In this document: piece by piece, positions 1-9,722 of the stretch
Numbering within the stretch: the first letter of the stretch is position 1
Layout: the number at the start of each line of letters is the position of its first letter
From: Nocardioides sambongensis
Lineage (GTDB): Bacteria; Actinomycetota; Actinomycetes; Propionibacteriales; Nocardioidaceae
Reading direction: 5' to 3'
Assembly (NCBI RefSeq): GCF_006494815.1
Contig: NZ_CP041091.1
Span: forward strand, 2,556,501 to 2,620,500
DNA: 64,000 nucleotides
Program-made: the position numbers and the translations under genes
The notes under the pieces: model-generated
The model's input: the letters and a program-made list of their open reading frames with translations, nothing else
Told to the model about the DNA's origin: nothing
Databases searched by the model: none

Positions 1-246
1 GCAGAAGCCGACGGTCCGGGCGACCACCTTCCACAGGTAGGGGTCGGTGACCAGGTCACGGTAGTTCTGGAGACCCACCCACGCCGGTGGTTGGCCGAAC
101 TGCTGGGCGAGACCGAACTCCTGCGCCGAGAGCACCACCTGACGGATCAGGGGGTATCCCAGGGCGAGTGCCAGCAGGCACGCGGCCGGGATGACCAGGC
201 CGACGGGCAGCGGGTTGCGGGTCGCTGCGGGCGCGCCGCGGGGCAT
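1..246 (-). CDS. Carbohydrate ABC transporter permease, N-terminal fragment
   Basis: Only the first 82 codons lie in the window; the rest runs off the left edge. The ATG at 246 is preceded by AGGAGG with 6 nt spacing, which favours it over the in-frame ATG at 261. A basic N-terminus (MPRGAPAATRNPLP) is followed by one hydrophobic segment at about residues 14-32, then a periplasmic-type stretch (GLQNYRDLVTDPYLWKVVART) typical of MalF/UgpA-type inner-membrane permeases. It lies directly downstream of the binding-protein gene on the same strand, so it is the first membrane subunit of that importer. The substrate is not readable from this fragment. Confidence 0.85.
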   Translation of the reverse strand, partial: MPRGAPAATRNPLPVGLVIPAACLLALALGYPLIRQVVLSAQEFGLAQQFGQPPAWVGLQNYRDLVTDPYLWKVVARTVGFC

Positions 247-275
247 GCGCTTCCTCCTCATGAGGTCGGTCCGCC

Positions 276-360
276 GTCCGGGCGGGGATCGCCCGCCCGG
301 ACAGCGGTTCCTGGACCCGGGCGGTCAGCCCGGGTGGTCCAGAGGTTCCAGCGGAACCTC
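276..360 (-). promoter_or_regulatory. Three consecutive stem-loops between binding-protein and permease genes
   Basis: Three perfect hairpins fill the gap: arms 276-286/292-302 (11 bp, 5-nt loop), 315-322/328-335 (8 bp, 5-nt loop) and 342-349/353-360 (8 bp, 3-nt loop, overlapping the stop codon of the binding-protein gene). None is followed by a T run. Such structures in importer operons often protect the upstream mRNA or reduce read-through, so that binding protein exceeds permease. That role is inferred here. Confidence 0.6.
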
Positions 361-1636
361 AGTTCAGCTCGTCGTCGATCCGCGCGTCGGCGTCCGCGGC
401 CAGGTCGGCGATGTCGCCGCCCTGGGCGATCTGGCTGAACAGGTCCTCCAGCACCCGGGTGCCCTCGACGGTCGCCCAGTTCGCGGCGGCCGGGGTGAGC
501 TTGGCGTTGGAGGCCGCGGCGATGGTCGCCTGCGCGAACTCGTCGTCACCGAGCAGCGTGGCCAGCGACTCCTTGGCCGGGGTCAGGCCGGCCTCGGCCA
601 GGATGCCCTGGTAGTCGTCGCTGAGCATCAGGCTGACCGCCTCGCGGGCGAGGTCCTGGTTCGGGGACTTGGCCGGGATGGCGATGTCGGAGCCGCCGAG
701 CAGCACCGGAGCGGGCTCACCGTCGGAGCCGGGGAGCGCGAAGACGCCGATCTGCTTCGCGAGGTCCGGGCAGCCCGACTCCTCGTCGGTCAGCATCCCG
801 TACACCCAGCCCGGGCGGGACATCATGCCGACCTTGTCGGCGCAGAACGGGGTGACCGGGTCGCTCTCGTTGGCGTCGGCCGGAGCGCCGGAGGCCTCGG
901 TGAACAGCTGCTGCACGGTGGCCAGGCCCTCCTGGGACTCCGGCGTGGAGAGGCTGGCGGTCCAGGCGTCACCGTCCGCGACGGCGAAGTCGCCACCGGC
1001 GTCCCAGAGGAACGCGGCACCGTCACGCCAGTCCTGGCCGGGCAGCCAGTAGCCGGAGAAGTCGGCCTTGCCGCTCTCCTTCTTCAGCTGCACCGCGACG
1101 TCGACGAACTCGTCCATCGTGGTCGGCACCTCGACGCCGGCCTTCTTGAACAGGTCCTTGCGGTAGAACACGTAGGTCGAGCCCGCGTAGTAGGGCACCG
1201 CGTAGGTCTTGCCCTCGACGGTGGCGGCCTCCACGAAGCCCGGCAGCAGGTCGTCGCCGCCGAGGTCCTCGAGGTCACCGGTGAGGTCGCTGAACGCACC
1301 TGCGGTGGTGAAGGTCGGGGCCTGGGTGTTGCCCACCTCGACCACGTCGGGGGTCTGGTCCTCGGAGGAGAGCGCGGTGGTCATCCGCTCGACCAGACCG
1401 TCCCACTCCTGCTCCTCGATGGTGAGCGTGGAGCCGGGGTTCTCCTCCTCGAAGGTCTCCTTCAGCCAGTCCCGGGCCTCCTGGGGGGTGTCGGCGCCGT
1501 TGAGCCAGACGACGAGGTCGGCCTTCTCCGGACCACCGTCGGCGCTCGATCCACCGTTGTCGTCGGACCCGCACGCGCTGGTCACACCCAGGAGGGCAGT
1601 GACGGCAGCCAGGGCCAGTGTCTTCTTCATGCGCAC
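359..1636 (-). CDS. Extracellular solute-binding lipoprotein of a sugar ABC transporter
   Basis: 425 residues, a usual length for family 1 (MalE/UgpB-like) solute-binding proteins. The N-terminus is a lipoprotein signal: basic MRMKK, a hydrophobic core and a lipobox VTSAC with the lipidated Cys at residue 22. The mature part has the family look (DLVVWLNGADTPQEARDWLKETFEEENPG near the N-terminus; GSDIAIPAKSPNQ later). The GTG at 1636 has GAGGAA 6 nt upstream; the ATG at 1630 is the alternative and would shorten the signal by two residues. It sits upstream of the permease gene and downstream of a ROK regulator. The sugar is unknown. Confidence 0.9.
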   Translation of the reverse strand: MRMKKTLALAAVTALLGVTSACGSDDNGGSSADGGPEKADLVVWLNGADTPQEARDWLKETFEEENPGSTLTIEEQEWDGLVERMTTALSSEDQTPDVVEVGNTQAPTFTTAGAFSDLTGDLEDLGGDDLLPGFVEAATVEGKTYAVPYYAGSTYVFYRKDLFKKAGVEVPTTMDEFVDVAVQLKKESGKADFSGYWLPGQDWRDGAAFLWDAGGDFAVADGDAWTASLSTPESQEGLATVQQLFTEASGAPADANESDPVTPFCADKVGMMSRPGWVYGMLTDEESGCPDLAKQIGVFALPGSDGEPAPVLLGGSDIAIPAKSPNQDLAREAVSLMLSDDYQGILAEAGLTPAKESLATLLGDDEFAQATIAAASNAKLTPAAANWATVEGTRVLEDLFSQIAQGGDIADLAADADARIDDELN

Positions 1637-1663
1637 TGCTTGTTCCTCTGCTTCCTTGACGGG

Positions 1664-1686
1664 ACGCGGACCCGGCGGGTCCGCGT
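1664..1686 (-). terminator. Hairpin between the ROK regulator and binding-protein genes
   Basis: A perfect 10-bp stem (1664-1673 with 1677-1686) has a 3-nt loop and lies 18 nt after the ROK stop codon and 28 nt before the binding-protein start. There is no T run, so complete termination is doubtful. It may partly separate regulator and transporter expression. Confidence 0.45.
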
Positions 1687-1703
1687 GATGTGAGGGGGAC
1701 GGG

Positions 1704-2825
1704 TCACGAGACCCCGAGTTCGCCGGCGAGGACCAGACCGGTCGCGCCGACGAGGACCCCGTCGTCGCCGAGCTTCGATGCTCGGACCACGAACTGCTCG
1801 GCGGAGACGGGCATCACCCGTTCCCGCACGGTGTCGGCCGAGATACGGACCAACGGTTCCACCAGGTCGAGCGGGCCCGAGAGGACCAGCTCGCCGAGGT
1901 TCAGGGTGGCGACCACGGGCGCCAGGGCGGCGCCGAGCCGCTCGCCGGCCTCGGCCAGCACCGCCTCCGGGGCGTGCTCGGCCAGGCGCCGGCGCAGCCG
2001 CGGCACGGCGAGGAAGGTCTCCAGGCAGCCCCGCCGTCCGCACGCGCAGGTCTCGCCGTCGGCGGCGACCCGGACATGGCCGATCTCGCCGGCCGCTCCG
2101 CGGCCGTGGACCACCGAGCCGGCGAGGACGAGACCGGCGCCGACACCGGTGCTCAGCCGGATCAGCAGCACGCCGTCCTCGTCGCCGCCGCCGTAGGTGT
2201 ACTCCCCCACCACCGCGGTGTTGGCGTCGTTGGCGACGTAGACCGGCTGTCCGAGCGCCTCGCGCAGGCGCTCGGCGAGCGGCAGGTCGGTCCAGCCCAG
2301 GTTCGGCGCGGCGATCACGACGCCGTCGGGGCTGACCACACCGGGGGTGGCGACGCCGATCCCGAGCAGCGGACGCTCGCTGCGCTCGATCAGGCCGGCG
2401 GCGACCTCCTGGACCAGCGCGACGGCGTCCTCGCCGCGGCGCCCGGCCCGGTCGCGGGACTCCCGGCTGATCACCTCGCCGGTCAGGTTGAGCAGCGCGC
2501 CGACCACCTGGTCGTCCACGGAGAGGTCGATGGCGACGACGTGCTTGGCGTCGGCCACCAGCCCGACCAGCGTCGGCGGCTTGCCGACCCGCGTCTCGGT
2601 CGGCGCGCCGAGCTCGGCGACCAGTCCGTCGGCGATCATCTCGGCGACCAGGTCGGAGACGGTGACGCGGGTGAGGCCGCTGCTGCGGGCCAGGTCGGCG
2701 CGGCTGGCCGGGCCCGATGCGAAGAGGTCCTGCAGCAACATGGAGCGGTGGTGCCGACGCGAGTCGGTGCGACCGAGCTTCGTGCGCTCACGGCGTGAGC
2801 GGTCGGTGGGATTGCGCCAGGACAT
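1704..2825 (-). CDS. ROK-family transcriptional regulator (NagC/XylR type)
   Basis: 373 residues from the ATG at 2825. An N-terminal helix-turn-helix (about residues 30-75; SRADLARSSGLTRVTVSDLVAEM) precedes a ROK sugar-kinase fold, with an ATP-type loop (VVAIDLSVDD) and a zinc motif CACGRRGCLE at about residues 260-269 after GEIGH. That is the classic arrangement of a sugar-responsive repressor. A longer reading to 2915 would cover the divergent promoter and overlap the opposite ATPase start, so it was not used. No ribosome-binding site is visible, and TATGGT lies 12 nt before the ATG, suggesting a very short leader. It probably controls the flanking transporter genes. Confidence 0.88.
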   Translation of the reverse strand: MSWRNPTDRSRRERTKLGRTDSRRHHRSMLLQDLFASGPASRADLARSSGLTRVTVSDLVAEMIADGLVAELGAPTETRVGKPPTLVGLVADAKHVVAIDLSVDDQVVGALLNLTGEVISRESRDRAGRRGEDAVALVQEVAAGLIERSERPLLGIGVATPGVVSPDGVVIAAPNLGWTDLPLAERLREALGQPVYVANDANTAVVGEYTYGGGDEDGVLLIRLSTGVGAGLVLAGSVVHGRGAAGEIGHVRVAADGETCACGRRGCLETFLAVPRLRRRLAEHAPEAVLAEAGERLGAALAPVVATLNLGELVLSGPLDLVEPLVRISADTVRERVMPVSAEQFVVRASKLGDDGVLVGATGLVLAGELGVS

Positions 2826-2826
2826 G

Positions 2827-2855
2827 TTTGTTAGTTCACCATACTTACATATACG
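2827..2855. promoter_or_regulatory. Divergent promoter and candidate ROK operator
   Basis: An AT-rich stretch in very GC-rich DNA. For the plus-strand ATPase, TTTGTT (2827-2832) and TATACG (2850-2855) are spaced 17 bp. Between them lies an imperfect inverted repeat, GTTAGTT (2830-2836) and TACTTAC (2842-2848), 5 of 7 pairs with a 5-nt spacer. A repressor here would block both directions. That the ROK protein binds it is inferred from position. Confidence 0.55.
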
Positions 2856-2901
2856 CTGGCAAGCATTCCGCGAGATCCAGATCACAGCAGGAGTCGTCCA
2901 G

Positions 2902-3984
<1,083 letters not shown>

Positions 3985-4066
3985 GCCTGGGTCCCGGCTG
4001 AGCCTGACGGGGCCGGGTCGGCGCGCCGTCCCCGGCCGGTCGCCCCGACCCCCTAGCGTCGACCCT

Positions 4067-4483
4067 GTGAGCCTCGCGCCCGAGCAGCAGACCCGCACCC
4101 TCTGGGAGGAGGGGCGGATGAGCGCGCGCGAGGTGGTGAGCCTGAGCGCAGCCGTGCTGCTGACCGCGGCGCTGGTGGACCTCGCCATCTCCGACCGGCT
4201 CGGACTCCTCTACGACCTGGCGTTCGTCACCGTCTGCGTCGGTGCAGCGCTGGCCGTGCGACCGGACGACTTCTTCACGGTCGGCACGCTTCCGCCGCTG
4301 GCGATGGCGGGCGTGGTCCTGCTGCTGGCCCTCGCCCAACCGGCCGCGATCGCCGAGCCGCAGGACGGCATCGTCCAGGCCACGATGTCGGGGCTCTCCG
4401 GCCACGGCATCGCCCTGCTCACCGGCTACGCCGCCTGCCTCGCGGTGCTCGGCGTCCGGCGCCGGTTCAGCTCCCGCTCGTAG
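4067..4483 (+). CDS. Small integral membrane protein, DUF6542-like
   Basis: 138 residues from GTG 4067. Hydrophobic segments fall near VVSLSAAVLLTAALVDLAIS, the region before FFTVGTLPPLAMAGVVLLLAL, and a C-terminal stretch ending in a basic tail (RRRFSSRS). This resembles the small three- to four-helix DUF6542 proteins often found near ispH in actinobacteria; that assignment is from memory of the family. TAGCGT at 4054-4059, 7 nt before the GTG, suggests a leaderless start. An in-frame ATG at 4118 with GGAGGAGG just upstream is a real alternative (121 residues). The 3' end overlaps the convergent gene by 17 nt. Confidence 0.6.
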   Translation: MSLAPEQQTRTLWEEGRMSAREVVSLSAAVLLTAALVDLAISDRLGLLYDLAFVTVCVGAALAVRPDDFFTVGTLPPLAMAGVVLLLALAQPAAIAEPQDGIVQATMSGLSGHGIALLTGYAACLAVLGVRRRFSSRS

Positions 4484-4943
4484 GGTCGTAGCGGACGGCG
4501 TCCGGAGCGCAGACGACCCGGCGACCGTCGACCCGGACCACCGTGCGGGCGACGTGCGCGCGGAAGGTGCCGTCGGGGTCGACCCGGCGACCCTTGAACA
4601 CGATCCGCCAGCGCCCGGAGCGCGAGGTGCGGGACTTTCCGGCCCGCGCCCCCTGGTCGACCTGCCGGAGCTTGACCAGCCGCGCCCGCTGGCACACCGG
4701 CCGGGGCGAACGCACCCGCCCGTAGAACACCACCCTGCCCTCGTCCGCCAGACGGAACCCGTTGACCGTCACCGTGCTCCGGACCATCGGCTTCGACGCC
4801 GCCTCGGCCACCGGACCGGCGGCGCCCGCTGGGCCGGCGAGACCGGGAAGGCCGCCGACGGGGGCCAGCAGGGCGACCAGGGTGGTGAGCACGAGCGTGC
4901 TGGGGAGGACGGCTGCGACGGCGAGCCGGCGCGGGAACGACAT
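4467..4943 (-). CDS. Secreted protein of unknown function
   Basis: 158 residues from ATG 4943. Residues 1 to about 45 form a Sec-type signal: MSFPRRLAVAAV, a long hydrophobic core, then Ala/Gly-rich sequence ending near AAGPVAEAAS. The mature part is basic and beta-rich, with two cysteines (SPRPVCQRA and RVVCAPD) about 55 residues apart that could form a disulphide. The layout resembles small secreted beta-sandwich proteins of actinobacteria, but no family was recognised. It overlaps the 3' end of the convergent membrane-protein gene. Confidence 0.6.
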   Translation of the reverse strand: MSFPRRLAVAAVLPSTLVLTTLVALLAPVGGLPGLAGPAGAAGPVAEAASKPMVRSTVTVNGFRLADEGRVVFYGRVRSPRPVCQRARLVKLRQVDQGARAGKSRTSRSGRWRIVFKGRRVDPDGTFRAHVARTVVRVDGRRVVCAPDAVRYDPTSGS

Positions 4944-5029
4944 GAGTGGTGCTACCTCCGAGACGGGGCGGGACGGACGGGGCTGGGGAGGGACGAGGCC
5001 GCCGGCGGGAGCGGCGGGGTGCGGACGGG

Positions 5030-5650
5030 TCAGGCGAAGCGGTCCGGGTCACCGGCGCCGCGTCGTACGACCTCCGGGACGCCCTCGGACCAGTCGACCA
5101 CGGTCGTCGGCTGGGCCGGGGTCTCCCCCGCCTCGACCACGATGTCGACCTGGTGCTCGAGCTCCTCCTTGACCTCCCAGCCCAGTGTCCGCGGCTCGGT
5201 CTCGCCGGGCAGGATCAGCGAACTGGACAGCAGCGGCTCACCCAGCGCGTCGAGCAGGCTGCTCACCACCGGAAGGTCGGGGATCCGGACGCCCACGGTG
5301 CGCTTCTTGGGGTGCGAGAGCCGGCGTGGCACCTCGGGCATCGCCTTGAGGATGAACGTGTAGGGGCCCGGCGTCGCGGCCCTGATGGCGCGGAAGGCCG
5401 CATTGTCGACGTGCACCATCTGGCCCAGCTGCGAGAAGTCGCGGCACACCAGGGTGAAGTGGTGGCGTTCGTCGAGGCCGCGGATCGCCAGGATCCGGTC
5501 ACGTCCGGCGTGGTTGCCGATCCGGCAGCCCAGCGCATAGCCGGAGTCGGTGGGATAGGCGATCAGCGCATCGTCGTTGAGCGCGTCGACGATCTGCTGG
5601 ATCAGCCGCGGCTGCGGGTTGTCCGGGTGGACATCGAGATAGCGGGCCAT
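5030..5650 (-). CDS. YciO/YrdC/Sua5-family protein (L-threonylcarbamoyladenylate synthase-like)
   Basis: 206 residues. The YrdC core is recognisable: IVDALNDDALIAYPTDSGYALGC, then KxR-like nucleotide and substrate contacts and the ATPGPYTFIL motif. Family members make threonylcarbamoyl-AMP for the t6A modification of tRNA, but YciO-subfamily proteins lack a settled role. The opening ARYLDVHPDNPQPRLI resembles YciO more than TsaC. The ATG at 5650 was chosen because the longer frame lacks homology. It lies 10 nt after ispH on the same strand and is probably co-transcribed with it. Confidence 0.8.
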   Translation of the reverse strand: MARYLDVHPDNPQPRLIQQIVDALNDDALIAYPTDSGYALGCRIGNHAGRDRILAIRGLDERHHFTLVCRDFSQLGQMVHVDNAAFRAIRAATPGPYTFILKAMPEVPRRLSHPKKRTVGVRIPDLPVVSSLLDALGEPLLSSSLILPGETEPRTLGWEVKEELEHQVDIVVEAGETPAQPTTVVDWSEGVPEVVRRGAGDPDRFA

Positions 5651-5660
5651 CGGACCCTCC

Positions 5661-6677
5661 TCACACCCGGACCGGGGTCTTCGTGGAGCGGCCGGCCTCC
5701 TTGAGGTCCCGGTGCAGCTCCTTGGGCAGGGAGAACGCCAGGGTCTCCTCGGCCGTCTGCACCGCCCGCGCGTCGGGGTAGCCACGCGCGGCGAGGTAGG
5801 CCAGCACCTCGGTGACCAGGTGGTCCGGGACGGAGGCACCCGAGGTGACACTGACCGTGCCGACCCCGTCCAACCAGGACTCGTCCAGCTCGCTGACGTC
5901 GTCGATCCGGTACGACGCCTTGGCGCCGGCCTCCAGCGCGACCTCGACCAGCCGCACGGAGTTGGAGGAGTTCGCCGACCCGACCACGATCACCAGGTCC
6001 GCGGCGGCGCCGATCTCCTTGACCGCGACCTGGCGGTTCTGGGTGGCGTAGCAGATGTCGTCGCTCGGCGGGTCCTCCAGCTGCGGGAACTTGGCCCGCA
6101 GCCGGCGTACCGTCTCCATCGTCTCGTCGACGCTCAGCGTGGTCTGCGACAGCCACGCCAGCTTGGCGTCGTCGGCGAACTCGAGCCCGTCCACGTCGTC
6201 GGGGTGCTCGACGAGCACGGTCTGCTCGGGCGCCTCGCCGGCGGTGCCCTCGACCTCCTCGTGCCCCGCGTGCCCGATCAGCAGGATCGTGTAGCCCTCG
6301 CGGGCGAAGCGCACCGCCTCGCGGTGCACCTTGGTGACCAGGGGGCAGGTGGCGTCGATCGTCTTCAGCGCCCGGTCCCCCGCCTCCCGGACGACGGCCG
6401 GGGAGACGCCGTGGGCGGAGAAGACGACGGTTGCACCTGCCGGGACCTCGTCGAGCTCCTCGACGAAGATCGCACCGCGCGCCTCGAGGTTGGCCACCAC
6501 GTGCTTGTTGTGCACGATCTGCTTGCGCACGTAGATCGGCGCCCCGTAGAGGTCCAGCGCCTGCTCCACGGTGACCACCGCACGGTCCACGCCGGCGCAG
6601 TAGCCGCGGGGAGCGGCCAGCAGCACCTGGCGGTCGGCGTCGTCGATGTGGCGCGGCGTGCCGAGGTCGATCGTCAT
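5661..6677 (-). CDS. ispH: 4-hydroxy-3-methylbut-2-enyl diphosphate reductase
   Basis: 338 residues, normal for IspH/LytB, the last enzyme of the MEP isoprenoid pathway (HMBPP to IPP and DMAPP). The three cysteines that ligate the iron-sulphur cluster are at Cys27 ([11 protein letters not shown]), Cys111 (DATCPLV) and Cys209 ([11 protein letters not shown]). The substrate-binding His (HNKHVV, residues 56-61) and GSANSSNS (about 233-240) are present. The ATG at 6677 is preceded by TAGACT at 6685-6690 with 7 nt spacing and no ribosome-binding site, which suggests leaderless transcription. It is the first gene of an ispH-yciO unit. Confidence 0.95.
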   Translation of the reverse strand: MTIDLGTPRHIDDADRQVLLAAPRGYCAGVDRAVVTVEQALDLYGAPIYVRKQIVHNKHVVANLEARGAIFVEELDEVPAGATVVFSAHGVSPAVVREAGDRALKTIDATCPLVTKVHREAVRFAREGYTILLIGHAGHEEVEGTAGEAPEQTVLVEHPDDVDGLEFADDAKLAWLSQTTLSVDETMETVRRLRAKFPQLEDPPSDDICYATQNRQVAVKEIGAAADLVIVVGSANSSNSVRLVEVALEAGAKASYRIDDVSELDESWLDGVGTVSVTSGASVPDHLVTEVLAYLAARGYPDARAVQTAEETLAFSLPKELHRDLKEAGRSTKTPVRV

Positions 6678-6752
6678 GGCCCCAAGTCTACGGTCGCCCC
6701 CGGGAACGCACGAACCGTCGCCGACACCCGCCGGGACCCGGGGAAAAGACGA

Positions 6753-6785
6753 ACCGGCCCGGAGCGCAGTGCGCTCCGGGCCGGT
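6753..6785 (-). terminator. Intrinsic terminator of the alpha operon, after rplQ
   Basis: A perfect inverted repeat with 16-bp arms (6753-6768 and 6770-6785) and a single central base starts 14 nt past the rplQ stop. In the rplQ direction it is followed by TTCGTCTTTTCC, a T-rich tail. This is the strongest Rho-independent terminator in the window. The tiny loop may open to 3-5 nt in RNA. Confidence 0.85.
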
Positions 6786-6799
6786 CTCGTTGCGGGAGG

Positions 6800-7369
6800 T
6801 CAGGCCTTCTCGGCGTCCTCGGCCGGGGTCTCCTCGGCGTCGTCCGCCGCGGTCTCCTCGGCCTGCTCGGCCGGGGTCTCCTCGGTCTCCGCGACCGCGC
6901 CGCCCTCACCCTCGAGGGTGTCGGTGGCCTCGGGCTCGGTCACCACGTCCTCACCGGTGTCCGCGGCCGGAGCGGCCTTGGGCGCGGCGGGGGTGTAGGC
7001 CTCGGTGACCAGCTCGATCACGGCCATCGGCGCGTTGTCGCCGTGGCGGGGACCGATCTTGGTGATCCGGGTGTAGCCGCCGGGACGGTCGGCGAAGCTC
7101 GGCGCGATCTCGGTGAAGAGGGTGTGCACGACACCCTTGTCACCGATCACCTTGAGCACCTCGCGGCGCTGGTGCAGCGGGTTCTCCCCCGCGTGCGCCT
7201 TGCGCGCCTTGGTGATCAGCTTCTCGGCGTACGGACGCAGGGTCCGGGCGCGCGACTCGGTCGTGGTGATCCGGCCGTGCTCGAAGAGCTGGGTGGCCAG
7301 GTTCGCCAGGATCAGGCGCTGGTGGGCCGGGCTTCCGCCGAGGCGGGGACCCTTCTTGGGCTTGGGCAT
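6800..7369 (-). CDS. rplQ: 50S ribosomal protein L17
   Basis: 189 residues. The first about 120 residues are the L17 fold ([52 protein letters not shown]). After PMAVIELV comes a 60-70-residue Ala/Glu/Asp-rich tail, longer than the roughly 120-130-residue enterobacterial protein but usual for actinobacteria. Last gene of the alpha operon, followed at once by a strong terminator, with 92 nt between it and rpoA. truA, which often follows rplQ, is absent here. Confidence 0.97.
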   Translation of the reverse strand: MPKPKKGPRLGGSPAHQRLILANLATQLFEHGRITTTESRARTLRPYAEKLITKARKAHAGENPLHQRREVLKVIGDKGVVHTLFTEIAPSFADRPGGYTRITKIGPRHGDNAPMAVIELVTEAYTPAAPKAAPAADTGEDVVTEPEATDTLEGEGGAVAETEETPAEQAEETAADDAEETPAEDAEKA

Positions 7370-7461
7370 TGCTTCTCTCGTTTCTCCCCGGCCGTACCAG
7401 GTACCGGGGTAGTGGACCGTCCGGGCCGGGCCGGCCCGGACGGCGTCGTACTAGGAGGCGA

Positions 7462-8475
7462 TCAGAACTGCTCGTCCTCGACGAACGAGCTGTCGTCGTC
7501 GTCGTTGTAGGCCAGCGCGGCGGCCGGGTCGAAGCCCGGAGCGCTGTCCTTGAGGGACAGACCCATCTCGACCAGCTTGGCCTTGACCTCGTCGATGGAC
7601 TTCGCGCCGAAGTTGCGGATGTCCAGCAGGTCCTGCTCCGAGCGACCGATGAGCTCACCCACGGTGTGGATGCCCTCGCGCTTGAGGCAGTTGTAGGACC
7701 GGACGGTCAGCTGCAGGTCCTCGACCGGGAGGGCGAGGTCGGCGGCGAGCTGCTCGTCGACCGGCGACGGGCCGATGTCGATGCCCTCGGCCTCGACGTT
7801 GAGCTCCCGGGCCAGGCCGAAGAGCTCGACCAGGGTCTTTCCGGCCGACGCGATCGCGTCGCGCGGCAGGATCGAGGGCTTGGTCTCGATGTCGATGACG
7901 AGCTTGTCGAAGTCGGTGCGCTGCTCGACTCGGGTGGCCTCGACCTTGTAGGTCACCTTCAGCACGGGGCTGTAGATGGAGTCGACCGGCATCCGGCCGA
8001 TCTCGTTGTCGGCGCCCTTGTTCTGGACGGCCGAGACGTAGCCACGGCCGCGCTCGACGACGAGCTCCATCTCGAGCTTGCCGTTGTCCGACAGCGTGGC
8101 GATCTTCAGGTCGGGGTTGTGCACCTCGACACCGGCCGGGGGCGCGATGTCGGCGGCGGTCACGTCACCGGCACCGGACTTGCGCAGGTACATGGTGACC
8201 GGCTCGTCGTGCTCGGAGGAGACGACGAGGCCCTTCAGGTTCAAGATGACCTCGGTGACGTCCTCCTTGACGCCCTCGATGGTCGAGAACTCGTGGAGCA
8301 CGGTGTCGATCTTGATGCTGGTGACCGACGCACCGGGGATGGAGGACAGGAGGGTACGACGCAGCGAGTTGCCGAGCGTGTAGCCGAAGCCGGGCTCGAG
8401 GGGCTCGATGACGAACCGCGACCGGAACTGGTCGACGGTCTCCTCCGACAGGGTGGGGCGCTGTGCGATGAGCAC
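7462..8475 (-). CDS. rpoA: DNA-directed RNA polymerase subunit alpha
   Basis: 337 residues. The N-terminal assembly domain (about 1-230) contains [25 protein letters not shown]; a linker leads to the C-terminal domain (about 250-320) with ELDLxVR-type [20 protein letters not shown] and the [14 protein letters not shown] helix-hairpin-helix that contacts UP elements and activators. The GTG start at 8475 has AAGGAAA 8 nt upstream. A 146-nt gap to rpsD holds a hairpin and an AT-richer TATAG element (about 8504-8510), so an internal promoter is possible. Confidence 0.97.
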   Translation of the reverse strand: MLIAQRPTLSEETVDQFRSRFVIEPLEPGFGYTLGNSLRRTLLSSIPGASVTSIKIDTVLHEFSTIEGVKEDVTEVILNLKGLVVSSEHDEPVTMYLRKSGAGDVTAADIAPPAGVEVHNPDLKIATLSDNGKLEMELVVERGRGYVSAVQNKGADNEIGRMPVDSIYSPVLKVTYKVEATRVEQRTDFDKLVIDIETKPSILPRDAIASAGKTLVELFGLARELNVEAEGIDIGPSPVDEQLAADLALPVEDLQLTVRSYNCLKREGIHTVGELIGRSEQDLLDIRNFGAKSIDEVKAKLVEMGLSLKDSAPGFDPAAALAYNDDDDSSFVEDEQF

Positions 8476-8575
8476 TGGTTTCGTTTCCTTTCCGGGCCGA
8501 CCGCTATATGACGACCCAGACCGACGAGGACGAGGTCCTCACAGATTGGTATCGGGCGAAAACTCCGGCGTCCCC

Positions 8576-8606
8576 GTCCGGCCCTCCACGCGGGAAGGGG
8601 CCGGAC
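8576..8606 (-). promoter_or_regulatory. Stem-loop between rpsD and rpoA
   Basis: A 9-bp perfect stem (8576-8584 with 8598-8606) with a 13-nt loop starts 15 nt after the rpsD stop. It has no T run. It may tune read-through from rpsD into rpoA or stabilise mRNA ends; no direct evidence of function. Confidence 0.4.
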
Positions 8607-8621
8607 AGGGCGCCGATGGGG

Positions 8622-9230
8622 TCACTTCTTGGAGTAGAACTCGACGATCAGCTGTTCCTGGATCGCGATGTCGATCTGCTCGCGGACCGGGAGCTGGTGC
8701 ACCAGGATGCGCATCCGGCTCGGCAGGGCCTCGAGCCAGGCCGGGACGACGCGCTCGCCGTGGGTCTCACGCGCCACGATGAACGGGGTCATCTCCAGCG
8801 ACTTCTCGCGCACGTCGATGATGTCGTACTGGCTGACCTGGAACGACGGGATGTCGACCTTCTTGCCGTTGACCAGCAGGTGGCCGTGGGTGACCAGCTG
8901 GCGGGCCTGGCGGCGGGTCCGGGCGAAGCCGGCACGGTAGACGACGTTGTCGAGGCGGGCCTCGAGCTGCTGGAGCAGGTTGTCACCGGTCTTGCCCTGG
9001 CGACGTGCAGCCTCCACGTAGTAGCGGTGGAACTGCTTCTCCATCACGCCGTAGGTGAAGCGGGCCTTCTGCTTCTCCTGCAGCTGGTTGCGGTACTCGG
9101 ACTCCTTGACGCGCGCGCGGCCGTGCTGGCCGGGGGCGTAGGGGCGCTTCTCGAACGCCTTGTCCTCACCGACGAGGTCGACGCCGAGGCGACGCGACTT
9201 CTTGGTCATGGGGCCGGTGTAACGGGCCAT
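8622..9230 (-). CDS. rpsD: 30S ribosomal protein S4
   Basis: 202 residues, starting MARYTGPMTKKSRRLGVDL, the actinobacterial form of S4. The S4 RNA-binding domain is clear (RLDNVVYRAGFARTRRQARQLVTHGHLLVNGKKVDIPSF, about residues 95-135). S4 nucleates assembly of the 16S 5' domain and in many bacteria represses the alpha operon, in which it lies here (rpsM-rpsK-rpsD-rpoA-rplQ). The N-terminus lacks the zinc cysteines of C+ type S4. Confidence 0.97.
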   Translation of the reverse strand: MARYTGPMTKKSRRLGVDLVGEDKAFEKRPYAPGQHGRARVKESEYRNQLQEKQKARFTYGVMEKQFHRYYVEAARRQGKTGDNLLQQLEARLDNVVYRAGFARTRRQARQLVTHGHLLVNGKKVDIPSFQVSQYDIIDVREKSLEMTPFIVARETHGERVVPAWLEALPSRMRILVHQLPVREQIDIAIQEQLIVEFYSKK

Positions 9231-9263
9231 CTCTTCTTGACTCCTTCAGTCTCTCGTCGCGGC

Positions 9264-9665
9264 TCAGACGCGCCGGCGCTTCGGCGGGCGGCAACCGTTG
9301 TGCGGGGCGGGGGTCACGTCCTGGATGGTGCCGACCTCGAGGCCGATCGCACCCAGGGAGCGGATCGCCGTCTCGCGACCCGAGCCCGGGCCCTTGACGA
9401 AGACGTCGATCTTCTTCATTCCGTGCTCCATCGCCCGGCGCCCGGCGGCCTCGGCGGCCATCTGCGCGGCGTACGGGGTGGACTTGCGGGAGCCCTTGAA
9501 GCCGACGGTGCCGGCAGAGGCCCACGAGATCACCGCACCGGTCGGGTCGGTGATCGTGACGATCGTGTTGTTGAACGTGCTCTTGATGTGGGCTTCGCCC
9601 TGAGCGACGTTCTTCTTCTCCTTGCGGCGGACCTTCTTCGCGCCCGCGCGAGCCTTGGGAGGCAT
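9264..9665 (-). CDS. rpsK: 30S ribosomal protein S11
   Basis: 133 residues with a Lys/Arg-rich N-terminus ([19 protein letters not shown]) and the S11 core [43 protein letters not shown], ending in the conserved [17 protein letters not shown] tail. It builds the 30S platform near the E site. It is separated from rpsM by 57 nt and from rpsD by 33 nt in the alpha operon. Confidence 0.97.
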   Translation of the reverse strand: MPPKARAGAKKVRRKEKKNVAQGEAHIKSTFNNTIVTITDPTGAVISWASAGTVGFKGSRKSTPYAAQMAAEAAGRRAMEHGMKKIDVFVKGPGSGRETAIRSLGAIGLEVGTIQDVTPAPHNGCRPPKRRRV

Positions 9666-9722
9666 GCGTTATCTCCTACTAAAGAACTGGTCGTGAGGCA
9701 GTGAGACGCCGGAGGCGTCGGA

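Noticed and set aside
191..1693. Long plus-strand ORF antisense to the binding-protein gene
   Set aside because: Low-complexity Gly/Val/Arg composition typical of a third-position GC shadow; the minus strand encodes a clear lipoprotein.
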